DNA of 64,000 bases from DATLFA01 sp035525225. Lineage in GTDB: Bacteria > Actinomycetota > Acidimicrobiia > Acidimicrobiales > WLNW01. The notes under the pieces were generated by a model. The model was given only the letters and a program-made list of their open reading frames with translations, was not told the origin of the DNA and searched no databases. How positions within the stretch are numbered: position 1 is the stretch's first letter; each line of letters begins with the position of its first letter. The stretch is taken from positions 27,288 to 91,287 of the forward strand of contig DATLFA010000055.1 in the NCBI GenBank assembly GCA_035525225.1. Reading direction: 5' to 3'. The translations under genes and the position numbers were made by a program. Shown here in pieces: positions 35,256-44,230 of the stretch.

Positions 35256-36874
35256 GCCCGAGCACGGCTCCGCGCCAGGCGGCCAAGCTCACCGAACGAC
35301 TCGGCGTGTTGCGCGAGATCGTCGAACGAGCACCGGGTCGTCTTCCGGAGGATCTCACCGTCCGAGCCGCACTCACCGTCGAAAAGGCCGATACGAGGTT
35401 GGCGCACGGCTTCGCGCACACGGTGGTCGCGATCGCGGGAGCCACGGGAAGCGGCAAATCATCGCTCTTCAACGCGCTCGTGGGTGAAACGCTTGCGGAG
35501 GTCGGCATCCGCCGGCCCACGACTGCGACCACACAAGCGGCCGTCTTCGGCGGCGGCGCGGACAGGCTGCTCGACTGGCTCCGTATCGCGCGGCGCAATG
35601 TCGTACCCGGCGGAGACCTCGACGGGCTTGTGCTCCTGGACCTGCCGGACCACGACTCGGTGCAATCCGACCACCGGGACGAGGTCGATCGCCTCGTGGG
35701 CGTCGTCGACGCGTTCGTGTGGGTGATGGACCCGCAGAAGTACGCCGACGCCGCGCTGCACCGGACATACTTGTCACGCTTCGCCGCACACGGAGTGGTC
35801 TCGATCGTCGTGTTGAATCAAATCGACACTGTGACCGCCCAGAGCGACCAGCGAGCGATGCTCGAGCACATCAGCCGGCTGCTGGCGCTTGACGGTCTCG
35901 AAGGCGTGCGCACCTTCGCTACTTCCATGCGCTCCGGCGACGGTGTCGCGCCCTTGCGGCGCGAGCTCGCGGCGAGAGTCGCCGAGCGACGCGCGCTCGT
36001 GGCGCGACTCGACGCCGACATCGACTGGCTCGTTGATGAGTTGCGCATCGCGGTCGGCGACGTCATTCCCGACGCGATCGACCGTGACTCTCGGCAGCGC
36101 CTCGGTGACGCGTTCGCGTATGCCGCTGGCGTCGACGCCGTCGCCGACGCCGTGGGCGCCGCGCACCGGTATCGGTCTTCGCAGCACGCGGGCTGGCCGC
36201 CGGTGCGCTGGATCGCCCGCCTGCGGCCCGATCCGCTCCGCCGGCTGGGCCTGGATCGGATCGCCGCGCGCGTCGCCACGTCCGACGGCCAAGATGTCGT
36301 GGTCGGGCGAACGTCGCGCGACCGTCCGAACGTCGTCGCACTCGCCGCCGTCGATGAAGCGCTGCGCGATGTCGGCGCGCACGCGGCGGAGCATCTCCCC
36401 GAGCTTTGGGTTGACCGCATCAATCACGTCGCCATTGCACGACGAGACGACGTCGCCGACGCGCTCGATGTGGCGATCGCGTCGGCGAAGATCCCAACCG
36501 GATCGCCTCGTTGGTGGGCCGTCGCGTCTGCCGCGCAGGGGCTCGTTACCACTGCGATGGTGATCGGCTTGGTCTGGTTGTTCGTAATCGGCGTTGTCGC
36601 GTGGCTCAACCTGCCCGATCTTCCGGCGCCCGACGTCGGTGTGTTCCCGGTACCCACCCTGCTCGCGGTTTTCGGCGCCGCAGGCGGGTTGATCGTCGCG
36701 GCGATCGCGCGCCGAACCGCGGCGATCGGCGGACGCCGACGAAGAACGCGCGCTCGTCGGGTGCTGCGCGATCGGACCAGCGACGTCGCGAGCACCTTGG
36801 TGATCGAGCCCCTCGACGCCGAACTCGCGGAGCTCGGCCGGTTGCAGTCGTTGGTGCGGAGACTCGACCGGTGA
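35252..36874 (+). CDS. dynamin-like / YfjP-type GTPase, second of a tandem pair
   Basis: 540 residues starting at TTG 35252, inside the previous stop (TTGA). The GTPase domain is complete: P-loop AGATGSGKSS (62-71), switch I TTATTQAAVF, G3 DLPDHDS and G4 VLNQID. A helical middle and two membrane helices follow (about 420-480, LVTTAMVIGLVWLFVIGVVAW and FGAAGGLIVAAIAR), then a basic tail. Overlap with the first GTPase implies a fixed-ratio heteromeric pair, as for dynamin pairs in Bacillus and Streptomyces. It ends at the scar of the truncated globin gene, about ten bases beyond. Confidence 0.85.
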   Translation: MSPSTAPRQAAKLTERLGVLREIVERAPGRLPEDLTVRAALTVEKADTRLAHGFAHTVVAIAGATGSGKSSLFNALVGETLAEVGIRRPTTATTQAAVFGGGADRLLDWLRIARRNVVPGGDLDGLVLLDLPDHDSVQSDHRDEVDRLVGVVDAFVWVMDPQKYADAALHRTYLSRFAAHGVVSIVVLNQIDTVTAQSDQRAMLEHISRLLALDGLEGVRTFATSMRSGDGVAPLRRELAARVAERRALVARLDADIDWLVDELRIAVGDVIPDAIDRDSRQRLGDAFAYAAGVDAVADAVGAAHRYRSSQHAGWPPVRWIARLRPDPLRRLGLDRIAARVATSDGQDVVVGRTSRDRPNVVALAAVDEALRDVGAHAAEHLPELWVDRINHVAIARRDDVADALDVAIASAKIPTGSPRWWAVASAAQGLVTTAMVIGLVWLFVIGVVAWLNLPDLPAPDVGVFPVPTLLAVFGAAGGLIVAAIARRTAAIGGRRRRTRARRVLRDRTSDVASTLVIEPLDAELAELGRLQSLVRRLDR

Positions 36875-36875
36875 C

Positions 36876-37085
36876 GCGCGGGTATAGGCCTTGGTAGCCG
36901 CGCTCGCCGAGGAGTTGCCACGACCAGAACTCGGTGAGCTTGTCGATGTGTTCGGGCCAGCCGACATCGGCGCCCTCGAAGATAGGCCCGAGCAAGTCGT
37001 CCATCGCCGCGTCGCGGTAGAAGGCCCGGACGAGACGCTCGATATCGTCCCTCGTACCGATGTCGCCCCGGCAGGTGGTCGTCAC
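36876..37085 (-). pseudogene. truncated group III globin (N-terminal half only)
   Basis: GTG 37085 overlaps the stop of the RIC locus (GTGA). About 70 residues match the start of a group III truncated haemoglobin (DDIERLVRAFYRDAAMDDLLGPIFEGADVGWPEHIDKLTEFWSWQLLGERGYQG in motif order). After GYQG, the C-terminal half with the proximal His is missing and the frame runs antisense into the GTPase gene. A deletion appears to have joined this gene to the 3' end of the GTPase gene. A haem-binding fold is not possible from what remains. Confidence 0.7.
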
Positions 37086-37694
37086 GACGCTTCACCGCCT
37101 AGCGCGAACCGCTGCTCGAGCGCGATCACGGAGGGAAACAACACGTTGTTCTCCTTGTGGATGTGCAGGTGCGTGTCGGTCTCGAGTTCCTGCAATCCTT
37201 CGTAGAGGGCGTGATAACTCGCGCATCCATCGGCCGGGGTGGTGTAGTCCGCGGTGAGCGCCGGCAATCGTGCGAGCACCTCACCGGCACGGTCGTGCTC
37301 CGTGAGCATCACACTGATGGGGTTCTGAAGAGATCCGCACGGGAAGTTCGGCGCGGTGGTGGATCGTGCAAGGTCGCGGATCATCGTGGACACCCACGAC
37401 CTTTTCTGCGAGTGCGGTCAGTCTCGGAAACTCCGCATGAAGGTACGCGTGGTGGGTTGCCTCGAGGTGGTCGACCAGAAGGGTCGGTGTCATCGTGGCC
37501 CAGTCGGGATCGGGTTGTGGCGTGAGCTTGGCCAGTTCTGCCAGGACGTCGTCGGGATCGACGCCGGCCGCAGCGCACGCGGTGCGCAGCCGCTGCTTCC
37601 CGCCACAGCAATAGTCGAGTTGGTGGCGTTCGAGAACACGCGCCGCGGCGGGTTGTGCAGTGACGATCTCCGCGAGTGTTGGATCATTGGACAT
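37082..37694 (-). pseudogene. RIC / ScdA / YtfE iron-sulfur repair protein with internal deletion
   Basis: ATG 37694 opens with the ScdA N-terminal domain (TLAEIVTAQPAAARVLERHQLDYCCGGKQ, containing the CC pair) and a helix with HHAYLHAEF. The frame is coherent to AEKVVGVH near 37385. The second half, in another frame, has MIRDLA, VMLTEHDRAGEVLARL, the DYTTPADGCASYHALYEGL block and the HLHIHKENNVLFP hemerythrin His motif. In intact relatives ~30 residues bridge the halves. RIC repairs Fe-S clusters after nitric-oxide damage. Neighbours (Rrf2, YwiC-like, globin) fit that role. Confidence 0.75.
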
Positions 37695-37709
37695 GGCGGT
37701 TCACTTTCA

Positions 37710-38528
37710 TCAGAGGATGTGGACGCCGACTGCGGTGACCGCAACGACAGCCAAGCCGAGACCCATCTGTCGCAACCCGAGCACCTTGGCCGTCGGCACC
37801 GGTCGACGAGCCCACACTCGCTGGGCCACGATGACCGCGGCCACTGCTAGCGCGCCCAGTCCGAGCTCTGCGTCGAGCACGACCGCGCTACCCGCGACGA
37901 CGACCGATGTTGCGTCGGCGACCGCCAGCGTGCGGGCTCGACGCGCGCGGTGATGGAGGCGGGCGATCTGTGCCCGTACGTAAGGGATCGCGGTGATACC
38001 CCGGGCGCCGAGCAGCAGCCACAGACCGACGGCAAGTCGCGTGTCAGCGCCGTCGGCAAGGATGATCATTGCGGCAACGGCGGCGATCCCGACCGCTCCG
38101 GCCAACTCTGGGATCAGCCGCCGGCTACGGGACCGCATGTCGAACCACAACTCGACGACCACGAGCGGGGCCGCGAATGCGAACGGCCAGAGGAACGTCG
38201 CGTGGGCGACCGCGATCGCTACCGCGACGAGACCCGCAAGAAGCACCAGCTCGATCGCCAAGACACGCGATGCGATCTTGGTGCGGTCGCGAACGTGGTG
38301 CCTCCAGTGGTCGACCAGCACGACCTTCAACGGTGTTCTCGCCACGAACGCCACAAAAGCAGCCAGGGCGAGCGCCACGCCGGCGAGACTCGGCGAAACG
38401 AGCATCCCGAGCAACGCCGGCTCGAGGGTGAGGCCCCAACCACCGTGCTCCGATGGGATCGCCACCGCGCGCAGGGCCGACCGCGCCGCCGGTTCGACCG
38501 GCAAGCGTGTGTCGGCAGGACCGCTCAC
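37710..38528 (-). CDS. YwiC-like membrane protein
   Basis: 272 residues with about eight membrane helices. Family features: AIPSEHGGWGLTLEPALLGML near the N-terminus, RTPLKVVLVDHWRHH, and GLWLLLGARGITAIPYVRAQIARLH. YwiC-like proteins occur beside anaerobic-regulator and nitrogen-oxide genes. Start ATG 38528 overlaps the Rrf2 stop by four bases, giving an operon of regulator, YwiC-like, RIC and globin. Confidence 0.88.
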   Translation of the reverse strand: MSGPADTRLPVEPAARSALRAVAIPSEHGGWGLTLEPALLGMLVSPSLAGVALALAAFVAFVARTPLKVVLVDHWRHHVRDRTKIASRVLAIELVLLAGLVAVAIAVAHATFLWPFAFAAPLVVVELWFDMRSRSRRLIPELAGAVGIAAVAAMIILADGADTRLAVGLWLLLGARGITAIPYVRAQIARLHHRARRARTLAVADATSVVVAGSAVVLDAELGLGALAVAAVIVAQRVWARRPVPTAKVLGLRQMGLGLAVVAVTAVGVHIL

Positions 38529-38935
38529 GGTCGGGCTCCCGCGGAGAGGCTCGACAGCGGAGTCGCTTCGAGCTCACGCAAAAGTTGAGCGCGCGCGCGC
38601 GACCAAGGCTGGTGCAGGGCGCACGGTCCGCCCCCGCTACAGGCGCGATCCTCGAGCACGCATTGCGCGGTATCGGTCGGTCCCTCGACGGCCTCGATCA
38701 CATCGAGCACGCTCACCTCGGAGAGGTCAGCCGCGGCCACGTATCCGCCCGACGGACCCGGCTCTGAGCGCACCCAACCCCGGGCGACGAGCGGAGTCAT
38801 CGCTTGAGCCAAGAACCCCGCCGATGCCCCGATCTTCTCGGCCAGGTCCGCAGCCTTCGTCTTCGTGCCACGCGCAGCCAGTTCCAACAGTGCCCTGGTC
38901 GCAAGGTCTGCCCGTCGGGTAATCTCAAGTCGCAT
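38525..38935 (-). CDS. Rrf2-family regulator with three-cysteine cluster motif (NsrR-like)
   Basis: 136 residues. Winged-helix: RLEITRRADLATRALLELA, KIGASAGFLAQAMTPLVARGWVRSEPGPSGGYV. The C-terminal half holds three cysteines, QCVLEDRACSGGGPC (C-x6-C-x5-C), the place and approximate spacing where NsrR and IscR bind an Fe-S cluster. With downstream RIC and globin sequences this suggests a nitric-oxide- or iron-sulfur-responsive repressor of the operon. A -10-like TATAGT (38944-38949, minus) ends about eight bases before ATG 38935, so the mRNA is probably nearly leaderless; ACTAT-GAG-ACTAT direct repeats overlap this site and may be its operator. Confidence 0.88.
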   Translation of the reverse strand: MRLEITRRADLATRALLELAARGTKTKAADLAEKIGASAGFLAQAMTPLVARGWVRSEPGPSGGYVAAADLSEVSVLDVIEAVEGPTDTAQCVLEDRACSGGGPCALHQPWSRARAQLLRELEATPLSSLSAGARP

Positions 38936-39015
38936 ACTATGAGACTATACAACTTGCTATCTTCAGTTGCTCGCCCGCCCCTTGGCTGACCCACGTGAAC
39001 ACCGGGCCAGCACAG

Positions 39016-39049
39016 CGGCCGCGAGCGCGGGTCATCGCGCTCGCGGCCG
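39016..39049 (-). terminator. strong GC hairpin, probable terminator
   Basis: A 14-base perfect stem (left arm 39016-39029, loop GGTCAT, right arm 39036-39049) just past the stop of the substrate-binding-protein gene, without a T-run, as in many high-GC terminators. Confidence 0.7.
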
Positions 39050-39068
39050 GCTTGCGGGTTGTGGTCGG

Positions 39069-40853
39069 CTACTTCTCCATCCACGCCTTGTCGAAGTAGA
39101 TGAACTGTCGGTGGCTCCCCGTGACACCGTGGACCTTGGGCGAGAACCCCTTGAGCGTCTCGATCGCCGAGAAGTTGATCCACGGAAGCTGCTTGTTGAA
39201 TTCCTCGGCGATGACCTTGTACCCCGCCGTCTTCTCGGCGTCGTTCTTCGCGACGCGCAGGTCCTTCAGCGCCTGGTCGACGGCGGCGCTCTTGAACCCG
39301 ACGCGATTGGAACCGCTCGTGCTGTCGAGGTTCTGGGCCATCGACCACAGCGCGCTGTCATCCGGACCGGTCGCCGTGCCCCACCGGGCGAGATCGAAAT
39401 CCTTCGACCCGACCACGATGGCCTGCTGCGCGGTCGACTCCTTCGACGTGTCGACCACCGTGTTGATACCGGCAGCCTTCAGCATGCCGTCGAGGGCAAC
39501 CGCGGCATTCGCGTCGTTGGGCGAATTCGTGAACAGCAGGCGGACGGTGCCGTCCCAGCCTTCGGCCTTCGCCTCGGCGACAAGCTTCTTCGCTCGGTCA
39601 AGGTCGTACTTGGGGCCGGGCACGCCTGGGTTCCAGGGGAAGCTCTCCTGGAACATCTCCGTACCGGTGAGCCCGTTGCCTTGATAGACGCGTTCGTTCC
39701 AGGTCTTGGGATCGAATGCGGCCATGATCGCCTGACGCACCTTGAGGGGGGCTGTCGCGGGGGTCGTCGGCGTGGGCCCGTCGGGCTTGCCGACACAGAG
39801 GGGCTCGGGCTTGCCCCCGGCGCACGTCGCCGACACGCCCATGTTCATCAGCATGTTCTCACCCATCTGGTCGATACCCGAGATGCCGGGCACCTTGTCG
39901 GCCTTGGCGCGGGCGACCGCGCCGGGAACGCGCAGGTACGCGCCCTGAACCGTGCCGGTTTTCAAGGCGTCGTAGGTCCTCTCGCCACCGAGGTCGAGAA
40001 GGGTCACGAACCGGATGCCGTCGAGATAGACGGTGCCGTCCCAGTAGTTCGGATTCTTGACCAGCTCGATGGCCTCGTCCACCTTGAAGGCCGAGATCAT
40101 GAACGGCCCTGCGCCGACGGGCTTCAAGTTGAATTCACACGTGTTGGGATTCTGCGTGCCGTCGCACTTCTTCAGCGCCGTGGGCGACGGAATCATACCC
40201 GGCTCACCAGCCAAGGCGTAGGGGAACGACGTCCATGGCTCTTTGAGTGTCACCTTGACCGTCAAGGGGTCGACGGCTTGGATGTCGTCGACCAGGGCCA
40301 TGTAGATCGCGGAGGACCGCGTGTTGCGAGGGCACGCGATGTATTCGGCGCACTCGGAGACGGGCAACGAGTTGCCCACGCGATGACGATTCATGCCGAA
40401 GCGAACGGCTTCGGCGTTGAAGTCGGTGCCATCGGTGAACTTGATGCCCGGCCGGATCTTGAGGGTCCATTCGGTCGCATCGGCGTTGGCGGTGAACGAC
40501 TCGAGCATGTCCGGCGTGTACTTATTCGTGGCAGTGTCGTAGCGCGCCAGCGTGCCGTAGACCGTGGCCATCTGGATGCCACCCGATGTGCCGCTGCCGA
40601 GTGCCACGAGCGGATCGAGGCCCGGAATGTTCGAGTAGGCCCCGAAGGTCAACGTGCCACCGCTTTGCGGCTGCAACGTCGTCGTGGTACCGGTACCGGT
40701 GCCGGTGGTCCCAGAGGGCGTTCCGCCGTCGTCGCCGTCGTCGCCGCAGGCCGCGGCGACAAGGGCCAGCGCCGCCACGCACGTCATGATGCGGGCCCAT
40801 CGACGGGACGTCCATCGACTCGACCCCAATTTCAGTTGATCTTGCGACTTCAT
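39069..40853 (-). CDS. ABC transporter substrate-binding lipoprotein (family 5, SBP_bac_5)
   Basis: 594 residues from ATG 40853 (GGGGGGG upstream). N-terminal signal with lipobox LVAAAC (lipidated Cys36), then a Gly/Thr linker. The body matches peptide/nickel-type solute-binding proteins: GTLTFGAYSNIPGLDPLVAL, MLESFTANADATEWTLKIRPGIKFTDGTDFNAEAVRF in order, and VGAGPFMISAF..NPNYWDG. It captures an oligopeptide or similar ligand outside the cell. No permease or ATPase gene adjoins, so it depends on components elsewhere or is orphaned. A TATATT -10-like box lies upstream. The terminator hairpin at 39016 follows. Confidence 0.9.
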   Translation of the reverse strand: MKSQDQLKLGSSRWTSRRWARIMTCVAALALVAAACGDDGDDGGTPSGTTGTGTGTTTTLQPQSGGTLTFGAYSNIPGLDPLVALGSGTSGGIQMATVYGTLARYDTATNKYTPDMLESFTANADATEWTLKIRPGIKFTDGTDFNAEAVRFGMNRHRVGNSLPVSECAEYIACPRNTRSSAIYMALVDDIQAVDPLTVKVTLKEPWTSFPYALAGEPGMIPSPTALKKCDGTQNPNTCEFNLKPVGAGPFMISAFKVDEAIELVKNPNYWDGTVYLDGIRFVTLLDLGGERTYDALKTGTVQGAYLRVPGAVARAKADKVPGISGIDQMGENMLMNMGVSATCAGGKPEPLCVGKPDGPTPTTPATAPLKVRQAIMAAFDPKTWNERVYQGNGLTGTEMFQESFPWNPGVPGPKYDLDRAKKLVAEAKAEGWDGTVRLLFTNSPNDANAAVALDGMLKAAGINTVVDTSKESTAQQAIVVGSKDFDLARWGTATGPDDSALWSMAQNLDSTSGSNRVGFKSAAVDQALKDLRVAKNDAEKTAGYKVIAEEFNKQLPWINFSAIETLKGFSPKVHGVTGSHRQFIYFDKAWMEK

Positions 40854-41011
40854 CAACCCCCCCTTTGTCGGCCGGAACAGCACGACAATATATGACCAGC
40901 GGCACACGTTAGTCGCGGCGGCCGGTTGGATCGACCCAGGTGTAGCGCAGGGGGCACGACGCAGCTCACGCTGAGTACTGCTGACCTGCGACAGCGCTCG
41001 TTTCGCGCTGA

Positions 41012-42424
41012 TCAGCGCTTGCGCAATCTCGCCGGTATCAACCGAACGAAACAGAGACGCAGAGCAGCTCTCATCGACACATGGCAACGACGATGGCGGA
41101 TTTCCAGCCACCGGCGCAACCCTGCGACAACCTTTCCTAGCGGCTCGAGACGGCGCGACGAATAGGAGCCGTTCGCGATCGGTACCACTGCCGCTGGCGT
41201 GTATTGGAAGAGGTCGTCCCATCGGCGGTCGAGCATCACGAGTGAGTCGACAAGCGGTCGGGACCGCAGCTTTCGCGAACCCTCGATGAGCTCGAGCTGT
41301 CGCAGCTTGGCGATTGCGTCGTCGATTTCGAAATCAATGTCCCGATTACAGGTGGCTCGTAGCCATGCTTCGATCCTCGCGTCCAACTCGCTAGCGGTGA
41401 GGCCTTCAGGCGAGGCCAGCAATAAGCGGTACGCGAGGAGCACTTCGATGACTTCTTGTTGCTCAGCGGAAGACAAGAGCGTGTGGATGACCCCGGGCCC
41501 GTCGGCGAGAGTACGGAAGTAGAGATTCTCGGTGAGGGTCTTGAGGTATTCGACTCGACGGTTCTTCAGCTTCGTCCACTGACGAACCAAGAATCCGCCC
41601 AGGGTCAAGACCCCACCGAACAGGATGACCAGCGCGGTCTGGTCGAGTTGCGGAGGCTCGTCTCTGAAGCCCAGCCACGCCGCCACGAGCAGGAAGATGA
41701 GGCCCAGAGTCGGCAGGAGCTTGGTTGCGAGCACGGCGACTCCAGATGCGAGTGCAGGTACGCCGACGAGGAGAATGTCGATCGGCCGAAAGCGGACGCG
41801 GGTGGATGGCAGTAGCATCTCGATATCGGCCCGCGGCACGTTCTGGAACTGCTTGAGCGAAGTGTGGCCGGGAACGACACGTCGTTGGCTGGGGTCGATG
41901 TTGCGTTCGTCGAACCACGACGCCGGCCTGACTCGAGCGTGGACAATCACGCGTTCGTCCACGGTGATTGTCCGCCGCTCGGAGCGCAAACCCTTCCATC
42001 GCGGGATTTCGACCGTGTCGCGGTGGCTACCACGTCGATAGATCAGCAACTCGTCGTAGACGTCGAGGTCGACCTCGAGCCGCAACGGGATCAACGATTC
42101 GCGGCTCAGCGCGTCGTCGAGCTCAGCGGTCGTGACACGCGTGTAGTTGGCGTCCTCGAGTAGCCGCCGTAGTTCACCCTGCACGACCGCTGTCGCACTC
42201 GCCGCCGAAGCGACGTTCGGTGTTTCGTTGATTCGGTCCCACGCTTCGATGACAACCTGTTCCCGACGATGGAAGTCATAGTGGAAGAGCGCGGAGACGA
42301 GTCGGCTGAATGTCTCGAACGAGGCGTGTTCGTCGGGATCGGACCACGGCGTGTCAGCCAGCGCGGCAGTCATCTCGCCCACGCGCGCAGGGACGAACGC
42401 CTGCCGTTCGATCATGCCTTCCAT
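41012..42424 (-). CDS. TMEM143 / DUF3754-like membrane protein
   Basis: About 470 residues from ATG 42424 (an in-frame upstream extension to 42535 looks non-coding). Features: FETFSRLVSALFHYDFHRREQVVIEAWDRIN, an ELDDAL..LEVDLDVYDELLIYRRG segment, two adjacent membrane helices (about 245-300) and a C-terminal HTH-like region (LTASELDARIEAWL, IDDAIAKLRQLELIEG). I relate it to DUF3754/TMEM143 proteins by the first block; function unknown. It has no operon partners. Confidence 0.7.
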   Translation of the reverse strand: MEGMIERQAFVPARVGEMTAALADTPWSDPDEHASFETFSRLVSALFHYDFHRREQVVIEAWDRINETPNVASAASATAVVQGELRRLLEDANYTRVTTAELDDALSRESLIPLRLEVDLDVYDELLIYRRGSHRDTVEIPRWKGLRSERRTITVDERVIVHARVRPASWFDERNIDPSQRRVVPGHTSLKQFQNVPRADIEMLLPSTRVRFRPIDILLVGVPALASGVAVLATKLLPTLGLIFLLVAAWLGFRDEPPQLDQTALVILFGGVLTLGGFLVRQWTKLKNRRVEYLKTLTENLYFRTLADGPGVIHTLLSSAEQQEVIEVLLAYRLLLASPEGLTASELDARIEAWLRATCNRDIDFEIDDAIAKLRQLELIEGSRKLRSRPLVDSLVMLDRRWDDLFQYTPAAVVPIANGSYSSRRLEPLGKVVAGLRRWLEIRHRRCHVSMRAALRLCFVRLIPARLRKR

Positions 42425-42570
42425 GGTAGGTGGGTGCCCGAAACGACCACCCTCAGGTGGTGCAAGACGGACATGCGCTGCGCCCAATTCGCCGGAATCC
42501 ACGAAACCGCAACACCCACGCGACCTGACCGCCACAAAGTGGCTGCTGGCGCGATACCAGCCTCGGCGCG

Positions 42571-42726
42571 CTAGCCATCACAACGGGGTCGATGTGCCCG
42601 GTGCGCGAGCGCCAACGAACGACGACGGAGCGCGGCCCGCGCCGCGATGACGATGCCGCCACCGGAAAGAATCAGTGGCGAGATCCATTCCTCGAAGGGC
42701 ACGCCGGCCACGTGCGCGATCGTCAT
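42571..42726 (-). CDS. small single-helix membrane protein
   Basis: 51 residues from ATG 42726, which overlaps the DUF899 stop (ATGA). One hydrophobic segment (WISPLILSGGGIVIAARAAL) is followed by a basic tail. Translational coupling supports reality; function unknown. Confidence 0.5.
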   Translation of the reverse strand: MTIAHVAGVPFEEWISPLILSGGGIVIAARAALRRRSLALAHRAHRPRCDG

Positions 42727-43439
42727 CGATAGCTGGCTTCGTACTGGTCGTGGCGGCGGAACCACGACACGTCGCCTTCGTTGCGCCCGAGCGGCGCCCG
42801 GTCGAGCCACTGCCACATGTTCCAGAGCGCGTCGACGCCACGCGAGTACGCGGAGTAGGTGTGGTACACGACGCCGTCATCGAGCTCGAACGCGCTCATG
42901 CCCGGCCCTTCGTAGGGCAGGTTCCCGGGATCGAGTTGCCAGCCTTCGAGTGGGCGGAAGTTGTACGTCTGACCGGAGGCAACAGACTCCTCGGTGAACG
43001 AGACGTTGAAGTCGAAATTGAAGTCACTGAGTGCGGACGACGCCCACGGAAAGCTCCATCCCATTCGGTCGCGATACGCGAGCAGCTTCTCGAGTGGTGC
43101 ACGAGAAACGGCCGTGAAGGCGACGTCGTGGTTCTGCAGGTGAAGATGCGTCTCGTCGAAACCATCGGCGACCCCTGAGCAGCTCGGGCAGCCTTCGTCC
43201 CAGTGCGGGGCGTACATGAAGTGGTACACGATCAGTTGCGTCCGGCCGTGGAACAGATCGGTGAGAGTCGCCTCCCCGTCCTCCGTATCGAACCGATACT
43301 CCTTGTCGATGCGCACCCGCGGCAGCTCCTTGCGTCGTCGCGCGAGATCGTCGTTGAGGCGCGTCAGCTCTTTTTCGGCCTCGAGCAGATCGAGGCGCGC
43401 ATCGAGCCACTCGTCGCGGGTTCCAGTGTGGTGATCCAT
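42723..43439 (-). CDS. DUF899 family thioredoxin-like protein
   Basis: 238 residues. DUF899 pattern: WLDARLDLLEAEKELTRLNDDLARRRKELP, QLIVYHFMYAPHWDEGCPSCSG with redox cysteines Cys84 and Cys87, LQNHDVAFTAVSRAP, and FNVSFTEES. The thioredoxin fold and CPSC pair suggest a thiol-disulfide role. Third gene of the ArsR-led operon; ATGA coupled to the small membrane protein. Confidence 0.9.
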   Translation of the reverse strand: MDHHTGTRDEWLDARLDLLEAEKELTRLNDDLARRRKELPRVRIDKEYRFDTEDGEATLTDLFHGRTQLIVYHFMYAPHWDEGCPSCSGVADGFDETHLHLQNHDVAFTAVSRAPLEKLLAYRDRMGWSFPWASSALSDFNFDFNVSFTEESVASGQTYNFRPLEGWQLDPGNLPYEGPGMSAFELDDGVVYHTYSAYSRGVDALWNMWQWLDRAPLGRNEGDVSWFRRHDQYEASYR

Positions 43440-43457
43440 CGTCGTTCCTCCTTTTGC

Positions 43458-43895
43458 TCACTCGCCGCTCGGCGCGGTATCGGGCCCGGCGCTACCACCG
43501 GTCGCGGCGATGGCGAGTCGGCTGACGTAGTGCGCCCAACCTTGGCCGTGATCGCTGACTGCATCGTCTGGCAGCCCCCGATGCACGAGCCGGACGAGGG
43601 TCTTGTCGCCCTCGGGATGCAGCGAGATCTCGATGGTCGTCGAACCCGGCGGGATCGGGTGCGCCTCTTGTTCCCATCCGAAGGTGAAGACGACCCTCTC
43701 CATCGGTACGACCTCGACGTACTCCCCCGCGGACTGGTGCTGGCCGCCGACGAGCACCCGATAGACACCGCCGGGTTGCGGGTCGATTTCGGCAACGGTG
43801 CCCAGCCACTCGACGTGTCGTTCGGGCTCGGTCAGGAACGGCCAGATGGTCTCGGGGGTGGCGTCGATCATGATCTCGCGTACGAGCTCTGCCAT
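43458..43895 (-). CDS. SRPBCC / AHSA1-type protein
   Basis: 145 residues of a START-like fold: REIMIDATPETIWPFLTEPERHVEWLG at the N-terminus, WEQEAHPIPPGSTTIEISLHPEGDKTLVRLVHRGL and GWAHYVSRLAIA at the end. Such proteins commonly follow ArsR regulators; ligand unknown. The ATG shares its base with the ArsR stop (one-base overlap), so coupling is tight. Confidence 0.9.
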   Translation of the reverse strand: MAELVREIMIDATPETIWPFLTEPERHVEWLGTVAEIDPQPGGVYRVLVGGQHQSAGEYVEVVPMERVVFTFGWEQEAHPIPPGSTTIEISLHPEGDKTLVRLVHRGLPDDAVSDHGQGWAHYVSRLAIAATGGSAGPDTAPSGE

Positions 43896-44224
43896 CAGCT
43901 TCTGCCTTTCGTTTGTCGTTTGCGTTCTTGCGCAGCCTCGGCGACCTCGCGCAACTGCTCGAGGCCTGACGTCCAGTAGTCGTCGAGGAACGCGCGCAGC
44001 TCGGCCATCGTGTCGGTGTTCGCCCGGTACAGGCGACGTACGCCGTCGCGTCGCTCGGTCACCAGGTTGGCCTCCTTGAGCACCGCCAGATGCTGCGAGA
44101 TCGCCGGACGGGTGACATCACGAAACCGATCGGCGATGTCGGTGGCCGGCAGCTCCTGCGACCACACCAGGCGCAGGATCGCCCGGCGTCGAGGCTCGGC
44201 GATTGCCTTGAAGGCAGCATCCAC
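43895..44224 (-). CDS. ArsR-family transcriptional repressor
   Basis: 109 residues, a compact winged helix: FKAIAEPRRRAILRLV, ELPATDIADRFRDVTRPAISQHLAVLKEANLV and a wing RRDGVRRLYRAN. No Cys metal site, so it belongs to the group paired with AHSA1/SRPBCC proteins, not arsenic sensing. GTG 44224 coincides with the predicted transcription start (leaderless). A perfect palindrome ACTTACGTAAGT in its promoter is the likely autoregulatory operator. Confidence 0.92.
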   Translation of the reverse strand: MDAAFKAIAEPRRRAILRLVWSQELPATDIADRFRDVTRPAISQHLAVLKEANLVTERRDGVRRLYRANTDTMAELRAFLDDYWTSGLEQLREVAEAAQERKRQTKGRS

Positions 44225-44230
44225 GCTGTT

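Noticed and set aside
38967..40895. Open frame of about 640 codons antisense to the substrate-binding-protein gene
   Set aside because: No family; the opposite strand has a signal peptide, lipobox and domain match.
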